Shown here: one piece after another, positions 9,893-17,462 of the stretch
Layout: each line of letters begins with the position of its first letter
How positions within the stretch are numbered: the stretch's first letter is position 1
DNA from: Stappia sp. WLB 29
GTDB lineage: Bacteria; Pseudomonadota; Alphaproteobacteria; Rhizobiales; Stappiaceae
Assembly (NCBI RefSeq): GCF_023507705.1
Contig: NZ_JALBGD010000003.1
Coordinates: forward strand, 310,001 to 374,000
Length of the DNA stretch: 64,000 bases
Direction of reading: 5' to 3'
Made by a program: the position numbers and the translations under genes
The notes under the pieces: model-generated
The model's input: only the letters and a program-made list of their open reading frames with translations
Told to the model about the DNA's origin: nothing
Databases searched by the model: none

Positions 9893-9927
9893 GTCATCCC
9901 GGTCCAGCGCAGCGCAGAACCGGAACC
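9893..9927. repeat. REP-like element, GTCATCCCGGT type
   Basis: GTCATCCCGGT (9893-9903) is followed by a GC-rich arm ending CCGGAACC. The reverse complement of the 11-mer recurs at 10124-10134. Elements of the form GTCAT(C/T)CC...GG are familiar dispersed intergenic repeats in alphaproteobacteria. Confidence 0.55.
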
Positions 9928-9979
9928 ATTGGTGCCCTCAGTGGGTGTGAGGCGGGCGACGCGTGTTCCACCCTCCGCC

Positions 9980-10006
9980 GTCATACCTGCGCAGGCAGGT
10001 ATCCAG
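9980..10006. repeat. REP-like element with ATACCTGC/GCAGGTAT stem
   Basis: An 8-bp perfect stem (9983-9990 with 9995-10002) with a 4-base loop is preceded by GTC and followed by CCAGT. This resembles the widespread GTCATNCCTGC-NNNN-GCAGGNATCCAG intergenic repeat of proteobacteria. Confidence 0.65.
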
Positions 10007-10100
10007 TATCCGCCGGGGCGGGGGACGGCGCGAAGGAGCCTTGGCGAGGGTCATCCGCGGCACCGCTGCGGCGCGGGCTCAATCGTTCGGGGTTACTGGT

Positions 10101-10134
10101 TCCCGGTCTTCGGCTTCGCCGAAACCGGGATGAC
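10101..10134. repeat. REP-like element, inverted copy
   Basis: TCCCGGT...ACCGGGA (10101-10107 and 10124-10130) with an inner TTCGGC/GCCGAA stem forms a near-perfect 30-base hairpin with one bulged C. It ends in ACCGGGATGAC, the inverse of the 9893 element. Confidence 0.6.
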
Positions 10135-10335
10135 ATCCTGCGGATGGGGTTTACGGCGGAGGGGAGGCGGGGCGCGCCTTCCCTTGGAGGTTCGCCCGCC
10201 GGCGCAAACGGGGCTTTTCCTCACGCCGGTGCACGGCGGCCTCACCAAGGCTTGAACAGGCGTGCCGCGACCTGCACCTTGCGAAGGACTATGTGTCCGG
10301 TGACGGGTGCCCGCCGCATGGGCGGGGCCGAGCGA

Positions 10336-11244
10336 ATGGACGGCGAAATGCAGGTATCCGGAACCAGAACCCCGGCCTATCGGGCCTATATCCCGTGGCG
10401 GGAGCGCAATGGGCGGTTCTCGCCGCTCGGGCTTGCCGTGTTCCTTGCGATCCTGGCGCCCGGCGCGCATCTCGCCTACGGGCTTCTTGCCGGTACGCTC
10501 GGCGCCAAACCGGTCACGGAAGTGCTGCACGGCACCGGCGACTGGGCGATCCGCTTCCTGCTGCTGTCGCTGCTGGTGAGCCCGCTGCGGCGGGTGTCGG
10601 GCTGGGGCAAGCTCATCGGCATCCGCCGCATGCTGGGCCTTGCCGCGGCCGGCTACGCGCTGGCGCATCTCGGCCTCTATGTCGTCGACCAGTCCTTCGA
10701 CCTTGCCAAGGTCGCGAGCGAGATCGTGCTGCGGGTTTATCTCACCATCGGCTTCGTCGCGCTCGTCGGCCTGCTGGCGCTTGCCGCGACCTCGACCGAC
10801 GGGGCGATCCGCCGGATGGGCCAGACCTGGCACCGGCTGCACCGGCTGACCTACGCTATCGCGGTGCTGGCGGCGGTCCACTTCTTCCTGCAATCGAAGG
10901 CGGACGTGACCGAGGCGGTGCTGATGGCCGGTTTCCTGATGGCGCTGTTCGCCTGCCGCATCGTCCAGAAGATCGGCCTGAGGCTGGCCTCGCCGCTGGT
11001 GCTGGCAGGGATCGCCGTCTTCGCCGGCCTCGCCACCGCCGGCATCGAGTACCTGTGGTACGCGCTGGCGACCGGGGTGCCGGCCGAGCGGGTGCTCGCC
11101 GCCAATCTCGACTTCCGCTACTCGATCCGCCCGGCCTGGTGGGTGTTCGGCGTGATGCTCACTATTGCCGCCCTGCCGCTGGTCTTGAGGCTCGGCTCCC
11201 GCGCGCGGCAGGCGGCCGCCCAAGGCGCGGCAGGGCGCGGCTGA
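10336..11244 (+). CDS. msrQ: MsrQ-like heme b membrane protein (ferric reductase-like domain)
   Basis: A polytopic membrane protein of about 302 residues matching MsrQ (YedZ), the heme-binding quinol-dependent partner that feeds electrons to the periplasmic methionine sulfoxide reductase MsrP. Expected heme-ligand histidines are seen in ALAHLGLY, the HRLHRLTY segment and AVHFFL, as in E. coli MsrQ. The protein is longer than E. coli MsrQ (~210 aa), with an N-terminal lead and extra C-terminal membrane segments. No msrP is adjacent, so the partner must be elsewhere or differ. The start is uncertain: ATGs at 10318, 10336 and 10348 are in frame and none has a clear ribosome site. Confidence 0.8.
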   Translation: MDGEMQVSGTRTPAYRAYIPWRERNGRFSPLGLAVFLAILAPGAHLAYGLLAGTLGAKPVTEVLHGTGDWAIRFLLLSLLVSPLRRVSGWGKLIGIRRMLGLAAAGYALAHLGLYVVDQSFDLAKVASEIVLRVYLTIGFVALVGLLALAATSTDGAIRRMGQTWHRLHRLTYAIAVLAAVHFFLQSKADVTEAVLMAGFLMALFACRIVQKIGLRLASPLVLAGIAVFAGLATAGIEYLWYALATGVPAERVLAANLDFRYSIRPAWWVFGVMLTIAALPLVLRLGSRARQAAAQGAAGRG

Positions 11245-11314
11245 TCCGCTCCAGCGGCAGATTTCCGCCATTTTTCCCGGAAAGGCTTTGCGACGGATCG
11301 GGCGACAAAAATAA

Positions 11315-11341
11315 ATCGCACACAATTATATTGTGCGCGAT
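11315..11341. promoter_or_regulatory. Probable OhrR-type operator upstream of ohr
   Basis: A 27-bp imperfect palindrome, ATCGCaCACAATtatATTGTGcGCGAT, is centred on 11328. Its core CACAATTATATTGTG closely matches the published OhrR box TACAATT-N-AATTGTA. It overlaps the putative -35 element of ohr, as expected for repression relieved by organic hydroperoxide. No ohrR gene is in the window. Confidence 0.65.
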
Positions 11342-11359
11342 CTAACTTACGCCTATATA
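11331..11359 (+). promoter_or_regulatory. Putative sigma-70 promoter of ohr
   Basis: TTGTGC (11331-11336), a 17-base spacer and TATATA (11354-11359). The -35 hexamer lies inside the right arm of the OhrR-like palindrome, and the ohr ATG follows 58 bases after the -10. Confidence 0.55.
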
Positions 11360-11417
11360 GGGGTCGGCACCGAGCCATACTCGGCAACGCACCGACGCAC
11401 ATGCAAAGGAGATCGAC

Positions 11418-11840
11418 ATGGCCATTCTCTACACCGCTCACGCCTCCGCCACCGGCGGGCGCACCGGCAACGCCAAGTCCGACGACAACCGCCTCGAGGT
11501 GACCCTTTCGACGCCGAAGGAACTCGGCGGCGACGGCGGTGCCGGCACCAATCCGGAGCAGCTGTTTGCGGCCGGCTATTCGGCCTGTTTCCTGGGCGCG
11601 ATGAAGTTCGTCGCCGGCCAGCAGAAGCTGAAGCTGTCGGAAGAGACGCAGGTCGCCGCGGATGTGGGCATCGGCCCGCGCGACGACGGCACCGGCTTCG
11701 GCATCGCCGTGACGCTGAACATCACCGTGCCGGGCCTCGACAGGACCGAGGCGCAGACGCTGGTGGAAAAGGCGCATGTGGTGTGCCCCTATTCGCACGC
11801 AACGCGCGGCAACATCCCGGTCACTCTGAACGTGAAGTAA
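11418..11840 (+). CDS. ohr: Organic hydroperoxide resistance protein, Ohr/OsmC family
   Basis: Ohr is a thiol peroxidase that reduces fatty-acid and other organic hydroperoxides, using lipoylated proteins as reductant. The 140-residue length and sequence match the Ohr branch. The peroxidatic cysteine is Cys57 in GYSACFLGA and the resolving cysteine is Cys123 in [13 protein letters not shown] ribosome site (AAAGGAGA) lies 6 bases upstream. The gene stands alone behind an OhrR-type operator. The paired cysteines support peroxidase activity rather than a generic OsmC role. Confidence 0.95.
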   Translation: MAILYTAHASATGGRTGNAKSDDNRLEVTLSTPKELGGDGGAGTNPEQLFAAGYSACFLGAMKFVAGQQKLKLSEETQVAADVGIGPRDDGTGFGIAVTLNITVPGLDRTEAQTLVEKAHVVCPYSHATRGNIPVTLNVK

Positions 11841-11858
11841 GGCCGGACGCTCCACGAC

Positions 11859-11901
11859 CGGGGCCTGAAACGGCCCCGCCCGGAGCCGTGGTCGGGTTTT
11901 T
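11859..11901 (+). terminator. Weak terminator region after ohr
   Basis: A 7-bp stem CGGGGCC/GGCCCCG (11859-11865 and 11872-11878) lies just after ohr. A T-run (11896-11900) follows only after a second short CCCG/CGGG stem, so the structure is ambiguous. Confidence 0.35.
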
Positions 11902-11913
11902 CCGACCTTGCCC

Positions 11914-12441
11914 TCAGCTCTCGTCGCCGCCGTCGTCCTGCGGGACGGCGCGGCGGCGGGACTCGCGAAAGGCGACGTGCTCGCGCTCCAGCTGCTCCAG
12001 CACGGTGCCGACACGGGCAAGTGCGCCGACGGTGGCGCGGAAGCGGCCCGCCCGCGATTCGAACAGGCGGGTGGCGATATCGGGGAATTCCTGCAGCATG
12101 CGCTTGAACAGCGCCCGGCGGATGCGGATCACCTCGGTCGGGCCGACGGCGACGGCACGGGCCGGGCGGCGCGTCTCGACCAGCAGCGCGGTCTCGCCGA
12201 TCAGGCTGCCGGGGCCGAAGGTGCCGAGTTCCTTGCGCTCCTCATCGGCGCCTTCCAGCAGCACCTCGCCGCTGGCGACCACAAGGCCGGCATCGGCGCG
12301 CTCGCCCGCGATGAACAGTACCTCGCCGTCGCGATAGGAGACGTTCTCGGCCGAGAAGGCGAGCAGGCGCATCTGCTCGTCCGGGAACTCGGCGAGCAAG
12401 GGCACCTGGCGCAACAATTCCATATCCCGGACGAGACTCAT
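11914..12441 (-). CDS. Cyclic nucleotide-binding domain protein (Crp-like, no DNA-binding domain)
   Basis: A 175-residue protein that is essentially one cyclic nucleotide-binding beta-roll (~residues 10-120), with the phosphate-binding-cassette-like stretch GPGSLIGETALLVETRRPARAVA (family form GE-x-A-L-[LI]-...-R-x-A-x-A). After it comes a helical tail instead of the winged-helix DNA-binding domain of Crp/Fnr. It therefore probably senses a nucleotide and acts on a protein partner, but the ligand and partner are unknown. The ATG at 12441 is preferred (MSLVRDMELLRQVPLLAEF); a second Met lies six codons in. It is co-directional with the response regulator upstream, 109 bases away. Confidence 0.8.
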   Translation of the reverse strand: MSLVRDMELLRQVPLLAEFPDEQMRLLAFSAENVSYRDGEVLFIAGERADAGLVVASGEVLLEGADEERKELGTFGPGSLIGETALLVETRRPARAVAVGPTEVIRIRRALFKRMLQEFPDIATRLFESRAGRFRATVGALARVGTVLEQLEREHVAFRESRRRAVPQDDGGDES

Positions 12442-12550
12442 GCCTTGAGCATTACGCCGAAGGCGGCGATTTGCACAAGCCCGGAAACCGTTTGCGCGGG
12501 CCGGCGGGCCGACTGCCGGTGGACAGTTCGTCCCCGGCCGGCCGGAGGGA

Positions 12551-13234
12551 TCAGGGAACGAGCTTGTAGCCGCCGGCCTCGGTGACCAGCAGTTCGGCAT
12601 TGGACGGGTCGCGCTCGACCTTCTGCCGCAAGCGGTAGATATGGGTCTCGAGCGTGTGGGTGGTGACGCCCGAATTGTAACCCCAGACCTTGGTCAGCAG
12701 CACATCGCGTGTGACCGGCTTCTCGCCCGCCCGGTAGAGGAACTTGAGGATCGAGGTTTCCTTTTCCGTCAAGCGGATCTTGGCGCCGGACTCGTCGGTC
12801 ATCAGCTTCTGCGCCGGGCGGAAGGAGTAGCGGCCGATGGTGAAGACCGCGTCCTCGCTCTGCTCGTGGCTGCGCAGATGCGCCCTGAGACGGGCGAGCA
12901 GCACGGCGAACTTGAACGGCTTGGCGACGTAGTCGTTGGCGCCGGCCTCGAGCCCCAGGATCGTGTCGCTGTCGGTGTCGTGGCCGGTCAGCATGATGAT
13001 CGGCGCCTTGAAGCCCTTCTTGCGCAGCAGCTTCACAGCCTCGCGGCCGTCGATGTCCGGCAGGCCGACATCCATCAGGAGAAGGTCGGTATGGCCTTCC
13101 TCGGCGAGCTTGATGCCGGCGGCGGCGTTCGGCGCCTCCTGGGTCTCGAACTCGTCGTAGAGCGACAGTTGCTCGACCAGCGCCTCGCGAAGATCGTCGT
13201 CGTCGTCGACGATGAGGATTTTGCGTGCGGGCAT
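12551..13234 (-). CDS. OmpR/PhoB-type response regulator transcription factor
   Basis: A 227-residue two-component regulator. The receiver domain (residues ~5-118) has acidic pocket residues near 10-13, the phosphoacceptor Asp55 in LLLMDVGLPD and Lys105 in VAKPF. The winged-helix DNA-binding domain (~130-227) shows the recognition region THTLETHIYRLRQKVE and the terminal hairpin TEAGGYKLVP. No histidine kinase is adjacent, so it is an orphan here. It is divergent from a YkuD-type gene across 165 bp, which makes envelope genes plausible targets, though that is inference. AGGAAAGGACACGACC precedes the ATG. Confidence 0.92.
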   Translation of the reverse strand: MPARKILIVDDDDDLREALVEQLSLYDEFETQEAPNAAAGIKLAEEGHTDLLLMDVGLPDIDGREAVKLLRKKGFKAPIIMLTGHDTDSDTILGLEAGANDYVAKPFKFAVLLARLRAHLRSHEQSEDAVFTIGRYSFRPAQKLMTDESGAKIRLTEKETSILKFLYRAGEKPVTRDVLLTKVWGYNSGVTTHTLETHIYRLRQKVERDPSNAELLVTEAGGYKLVP

Positions 13235-13399
13235 GGTCGTGTCCTTTCCTGACCGAAGGGCATGGCGTGGAATCTGCACCTGTTTTCCTGACATAAGCAA
13301 GCGGACACGATTGCGCGAGGGCGCATTGACGCAAAGCCCGCCTTGCGCCAACAAATCTTGCTCACGCAACCTTGAGCCCCGGGTGAGGACGCCGCCGCC

Positions 13400-13972
13400 A
13401 TGACGCTGGATCTTGTCGCACCGCGCCGCCGGCCGGCCTTGCCTGTCGAGGAAGAGGGAGGCGAAACCCTGAGGGTCCGGGCGATTTCGGCGGGTGCGAC
13501 GCGCGGCGTGCTGCAGCTCGGCGCCTTCACGGCGGCGTGTGCGATCGGTCGCGGCGGGATTTCCCGGTTCAAGCGCGAGGGCGACGGGGCAACGCCGGCC
13601 GGGCGCTTCGAGCTGCTGCAGGTCTACTATCGCTCCGACCGGGGCGCGCGGCCGCGCTCGGCCCTGCCGGTTGCGCCGCTGCCGCGCGCCGGCTGGTGCG
13701 ATGCGCCCGGCCATCCGCGCTACAACCGGCTGGTGCCGCTGCCCTTTGCCGCCTCGCACGAGGTACTGTGGCGGGACGATCCCCTCTACGACATCGTCGT
13801 GGTGCTCGACTGCAACCTCCATCCGGCGGTGCCGGGGCTCGGCAGCGCCATTTTCTTCCATCTGGCGCGGCCCGGCTACACGCCGACGGAAGGCTGCGTG
13901 GCGGTGGCGCGGGCGGACATGGAGCTGCTGCTTTCCGCCTGCGGTCCGGGCGCTGCCATCGAGGTCGGTTGA
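13400..13972 (+). CDS. L,D-transpeptidase-like protein (YkuD fold)
   Basis: A 190-residue protein with the YkuD catalytic signature: His154 in FFHLARPGYTPTEGC and Cys166, with the preceding fold segments REGDGATPAGRFELL (~60-74) and a central beta region. The family makes 3-3 peptidoglycan cross-links or attaches proteins to the wall. Oddly, no signal peptide is seen: the N-terminus is MTLDLVAPRRRPALPVEEE, and the GTG a few codons upstream adds none. Either export uses another route, the start is wrong, or the enzyme acts in the cytoplasm. It is divergent from the response regulator. Confidence 0.85.
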   Translation: MTLDLVAPRRRPALPVEEEGGETLRVRAISAGATRGVLQLGAFTAACAIGRGGISRFKREGDGATPAGRFELLQVYYRSDRGARPRSALPVAPLPRAGWCDAPGHPRYNRLVPLPFAASHEVLWRDDPLYDIVVVLDCNLHPAVPGLGSAIFFHLARPGYTPTEGCVAVARADMELLLSACGPGAAIEVG

Positions 13973-14113
13973 ACGCCGCGATGAGATTGTCGCGCCTGCA
14001 TTGAACACTGCGTCCAGCGGGCGCGCCTTGGTGCGGCGGGGCGGGGCGCCTATCTTTGACGAAACGACGTGTAACAGCCCGCCTCATCGAGGGCGGGAGA
14101 AAGGCGAAGTCCC

Positions 14114-15031
14114 ATGTCCGTCAGACCCGTGACCCATCTGGAAACGGCGAAGCCGACGCTGGAAGGCGCCGGCGTGAAGCTGCACCGCGCCTTCGGCTTC
14201 GGCGATCCGACCGCGCTCGATCCGTTCCTGCTGTTCGACGATTTCCGCAACGAGCGGCCGCAGGACTACAAGGCCGGCTTTCCCTGGCACCCGCATCGCG
14301 GCATCGAGACCATCACCTATGTGCTGGCCGGCACCGTCGACCACGGCGACAGCCTCGGCAACCAGGGCACGCTGGGCGCGGGCGACATCCAGTGGATGAC
14401 CGCCGGCAGCGGCATCATGCACCAGGAGATGCCGAAGGGCGATGCCAGGGGGCGGATGCACGGTTTCCAGCTGTGGGCCAACCTGCCGTCCTCGCTGAAG
14501 ATGACGAGCCCGCGCTACCAGGACGTGCCCTCGACCGAGATCCCGGAAATCACCGACGACGACGGCACCCATGTGCGCGTCATCTGCGGCGAGTTCTGGG
14601 GCAAGCGCGGCCCGGTCGACGGCATCGCCGCGGACCCCAGCTATGCCGACATCTTCGTGCCGGCCGGGCGCACCAAGCGGTTCAAGGTCGACACCTACCG
14701 CAAGGCCTTCGCCTATATCTTCGAGGGATCGGGCACGTTCCGCGACGCCTCGCAGCCCTTCGGCGTGCTGCTGGAGAAGGAGGTCGACGGCGAGGAGGTG
14801 CATGTGCGCGACCAGAGCGGCGACCGCACCCTGGTGCGCTTCGGCACCGGCGACGAGGTGACCGTGACCGCCGGGCCGAACGGCATCCGCTTCCTGCTGG
14901 TCTCCGGCGCGCCGATCCGCGAGCCGGTGGCCTGGCACGGGCCCATCGTCATGAACACCCGCCAGGAGCTGATCCAGGCGGTGAGCGAGCTGCAGAAGGG
15001 CACCTTCATCCGCGAGGGCGCCCGGCGCTGA
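14114..15031 (+). CDS. Pirin family protein
   Basis: A 305-residue bicupin. The N-terminal cupin carries the pirin metal site: HPHRGIET (His59, His61), then His103 and Glu105 in SGIMHQEMP. The C-terminal cupin spans about 170-290. Bacterial pirins have been described as quercetin 2,3-dioxygenases or metal/redox-sensing regulators; the substrate here cannot be inferred. The ATG is preceded by a CCCGCC/GGCGGG hairpin (14078-14097) and GAAAGGCGAAG. A strong hairpin lies 18 bases after the stop. Confidence 0.92.
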   Translation: MSVRPVTHLETAKPTLEGAGVKLHRAFGFGDPTALDPFLLFDDFRNERPQDYKAGFPWHPHRGIETITYVLAGTVDHGDSLGNQGTLGAGDIQWMTAGSGIMHQEMPKGDARGRMHGFQLWANLPSSLKMTSPRYQDVPSTEIPEITDDDGTHVRVICGEFWGKRGPVDGIAADPSYADIFVPAGRTKRFKVDTYRKAFAYIFEGSGTFRDASQPFGVLLEKEVDGEEVHVRDQSGDRTLVRFGTGDEVTVTAGPNGIRFLLVSGAPIREPVAWHGPIVMNTRQELIQAVSELQKGTFIREGARR

Positions 15032-15048
15032 ACGGGGCGCTGAGGAAC

Positions 15049-15077
15049 CCGGCCGGGCGGCAGGTCCGCCCGGCCGG
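15049..15077 (+). terminator. Hairpin after pirin gene
   Basis: A perfect 12-bp stem, CCGGCCGGGCGG (15049-15060) with CCGCCCGGCCGG (15066-15077), has a 5-base loop. No T-run follows, so it may mark a Rho-dependent end or stabilise the 3' end. Confidence 0.5.
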
Positions 15078-15266
15078 ACCGTCCGTTCGCCCCGGCGGTC
15101 CGCCGCCTGCCAGCGCAGCAAAACACGCGAGCACTGGAACCGCGCGCCCTTTTCCGCCATATAGACGGGAAACGGCCGGTCGCGCCTTCCTCGATATCGA
15201 GGCGCGCGCCGCAGATGGCCAGCCCCGCGCGACAGGCGGCGGGCGGCGAGATGGACGATTTTCGCG

Positions 15267-16175
15267 ATGAGCGAGCGCAGGATTCCCTTTCTGAAGATGA
15301 ACGGGCTGGGCAACGATTTCGTTGTCTGGGATGCCCGTGAGGCCCCCGTGCGCCTCGACCGGCAAGCGATCCGCCGGATCGGCGCGCGGGACGGCGGCAT
15401 CGGCTTCGACCAGATGATCACGGTGGAACGCAGCCCCGGCGGGGCGGATGCCTTCATGCGGATCCACAACCGGGACGGCGGCGAGGTGGATGCCTGCGGC
15501 AACGCCACGCGTTGCATCGGTCGGCTCCTGATGGAGGAAAGCGGCAACGCGGCGGCGACCATCGAGACCAATGCGGGGCTGCTGAAGGCCTCGGCGACGG
15601 GGGATGCGCGCCGGGTCACGGTGGACATGGGCCGCCCGCGCTTTGCCTGGAACGAGATCCCGCTGGCCGAGGAGTTCCACGACACGCGGGCGATCGAGCT
15701 GCAGATCGGGCCGATCGATGCACCGATCCTGCATACGCCCTCGGTGGTCAATGTCGGCAATCCGCATGCGATCTTCTGGGTGCGCGATCTCGACGCCTAC
15801 GACCTTTCGCGCATCGGGCCGATGCTGGAGAACCATCCGATGTTCCCGGAGCGGGCGAACATCTCGCTCGCCCATGTCCTGTCGGGCGACGAGGTCGAGG
15901 TCCGGGTGTGGGAGCGCGGCGTCGGGCTGACGCAGGCCTGCGGCACGGCGGCCTGCGCCGTCGGCGTCGCCGCCGCGCGCGACCGGCGCACGGGGCGCAA
16001 GGTACGGGTGCACCTGCCGGGCGGGCCGCTCGACATCGAGTGGCGCGAGAGCGACGACCACATCCTGATGACCGGCGACACCGAGGTGGAGTTCGAGGGG
16101 CTGCTGGACCCGGAGACGCTGACCTTCGAGAAGACCGCGCCCGGCGACCGGCCGATCCTCGAGGTGGTCCGGTGA
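15267..16175 (+). CDS. dapF: Diaminopimelate epimerase
   Basis: DapF interconverts LL- and meso-2,6-diaminopimelate, providing meso-DAP for peptidoglycan and for lysine via LysA (also in this window at 45.5 kb). The 302-residue protein has both catalytic cysteines: Cys77 in the NRDGGEVDACGN motif and Cys225 in GLTQACGTAACA. The N-terminal MNGLGNDFVVWD is typical. Its TGA overlaps the GTG start of mtaB by 4 bases, so these genes and the following ftsY and yciB form one tightly packed rightward cluster. Confidence 0.97.
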   Translation: MSERRIPFLKMNGLGNDFVVWDAREAPVRLDRQAIRRIGARDGGIGFDQMITVERSPGGADAFMRIHNRDGGEVDACGNATRCIGRLLMEESGNAAATIETNAGLLKASATGDARRVTVDMGRPRFAWNEIPLAEEFHDTRAIELQIGPIDAPILHTPSVVNVGNPHAIFWVRDLDAYDLSRIGPMLENHPMFPERANISLAHVLSGDEVEVRVWERGVGLTQACGTAACAVGVAAARDRRTGRKVRVHLPGGPLDIEWRESDDHILMTGDTEVEFEGLLDPETLTFEKTAPGDRPILEVVR

Positions 16176-17458
16176 GCATCGACGTCGTCACATTCGGCTG
16201 CCGCCTCAACGCCTACGAATCCGAGGTGATGAAGCGCGAGGCGGAGGCCGCCGGCCTCAAGGACGCGATCCTGATCAACACCTGCGCGGTGACGGCGGAA
16301 GCGGTGCGCCAGGCGCGCCAGTCGATCCGCAAGGCGCGGCGCGACAATCCGGGCGCGCGCATCATCGTCACCGGCTGCGCCGCCCAGACCGAGGCGGAGA
16401 CCTTCGCCGGGATGGAGGAGGTCGACCTCGTCCTCGGCAATTCGGAGAAGCTGGAGCGTGCCTCCTACGGCCGCGTCGCGCAGTTCGGCCTCGACGACAG
16501 CGAGAAGATTCGCGTCAACGACATCATGAGCGTGCGCGAGACGGCCGAGCACCTGATCGACGGGCTGGAGGGCCGTGCCCGCGCCTTCGTGCAGGTGCAG
16601 AACGGCTGCGACCATCGCTGCACCTTCTGCATCATCCCGTTCGGACGCGGCAATTCGCGCTCGGTGCCGATGGGCGTCGTGGTCGACCAGATCGCAAGGC
16701 TTGCCGACAACGGCTACCGGGAAGTGGTGCTGACCGGCGTCGACATCACCAGCTACGGCGCGGACCTGCCGGGCGCGCCGAAGCTCGGCGACCTCGTCGC
16801 CAAGATCCTCAAGCTGGTGCCGGGGCTCGACCGGCTGCGGCTGTCCTCCATCGATTCCATCGAGGCGGACCCGGCCTTGATGCGCGCAATCGCCGAGGAA
16901 GAGCGCTTGATGCCGCATCTGCACCTGTCGCTGCAGGCCGGCGACGACATGATCCTCAAGCGGATGAAGCGGCGGCATCTGCGCGCCGACACGATCGGCT
17001 TTTGCGAGGAGGTGCGCCGGCTGCGCCCGGACGTGGTGTTCGGCGCCGACATCATCGCCGGCTTCCCGACCGAGACCGAGGCGATGTTCGCCAACTCGCT
17101 CGCCATCGTCGACGATTGCGGACTGACGCATCTGCATGTCTTCCCCTTCTCGCCGCGCAAGGGCACGCCGGCGGCGCGCATGCCGCAGCTGCCGCGCCAG
17201 GTGGTGAAGGAACGCGCCGCGCGGCTGCGCGAAAAGGGCGAGGCGGCGCTGCTGGCGCATCTGGAAGCCGAGCAGGGCCGCGAGCGGCAGGTGCTGATCG
17301 AGCGCGAGGGCCTGGGACGCAGCGAACAGTTCACCCAGGTGGAGTTCTCGCCCGAGGCCGCGGCCGGCAAGGAGGCCGGCGACCTTGTCACGCTGCGCAT
17401 TGCCGGGCATACCGGGCGGCACCTACTGGGCGTAACCACCGGTCGACAGGCGGCATGA
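16172..17458 (+). CDS. mtaB: tRNA t6A37 methylthiotransferase MtaB
   Basis: MtaB is a radical-SAM enzyme that converts t6A37 to ms2t6A37 in ANN-decoding tRNAs. The 428-residue protein has the N-terminal Fe-S cysteines (FGCRLN, NTCAVT, TGCAAQ), the radical-SAM triad Cys146-x3-Cys150-x2-Cys153 in NGCDHRCTFC, and a C-terminal TRAM-like region. Translation starts at GTG (16172), which overlaps the dapF stop; starting there gives the usual SIDVVTFGCRLN N-terminus. ftsY follows after 4 bases. MtaB is preferred over MiaB or RimO because of its short N-terminus and best overall fit. Confidence 0.94.
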   Translation: MSIDVVTFGCRLNAYESEVMKREAEAAGLKDAILINTCAVTAEAVRQARQSIRKARRDNPGARIIVTGCAAQTEAETFAGMEEVDLVLGNSEKLERASYGRVAQFGLDDSEKIRVNDIMSVRETAEHLIDGLEGRARAFVQVQNGCDHRCTFCIIPFGRGNSRSVPMGVVVDQIARLADNGYREVVLTGVDITSYGADLPGAPKLGDLVAKILKLVPGLDRLRLSSIDSIEADPALMRAIAEEERLMPHLHLSLQAGDDMILKRMKRRHLRADTIGFCEEVRRLRPDVVFGADIIAGFPTETEAMFANSLAIVDDCGLTHLHVFPFSPRKGTPAARMPQLPRQVVKERAARLREKGEAALLAHLEAEQGRERQVLIEREGLGRSEQFTQVEFSPEAAAGKEAGDLVTLRIAGHTGRHLLGVTTGRQAA

Positions 17459-17462
17459 CGGC

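Larger units (their letters stand above)
9582..10335. other. 754-bp non-coding gap rich in palindromes
   Basis: This is the longest stretch without a convincing gene. After the leuD terminator it holds four palindromic elements between 9858 and 10130, annotated separately. Several frames stay open simply because of high GC. None has a ribosome site, a recognisable motif or protein-like composition, so I call no gene here. Confidence 0.7.

Noticed and set aside
9616-10335. Extension of the msrQ-like frame upstream to 9616 and overlapping short frames
   Set aside because: The extra 240 codons run through the leuD terminator and REP-like repeats and have no protein-like character.
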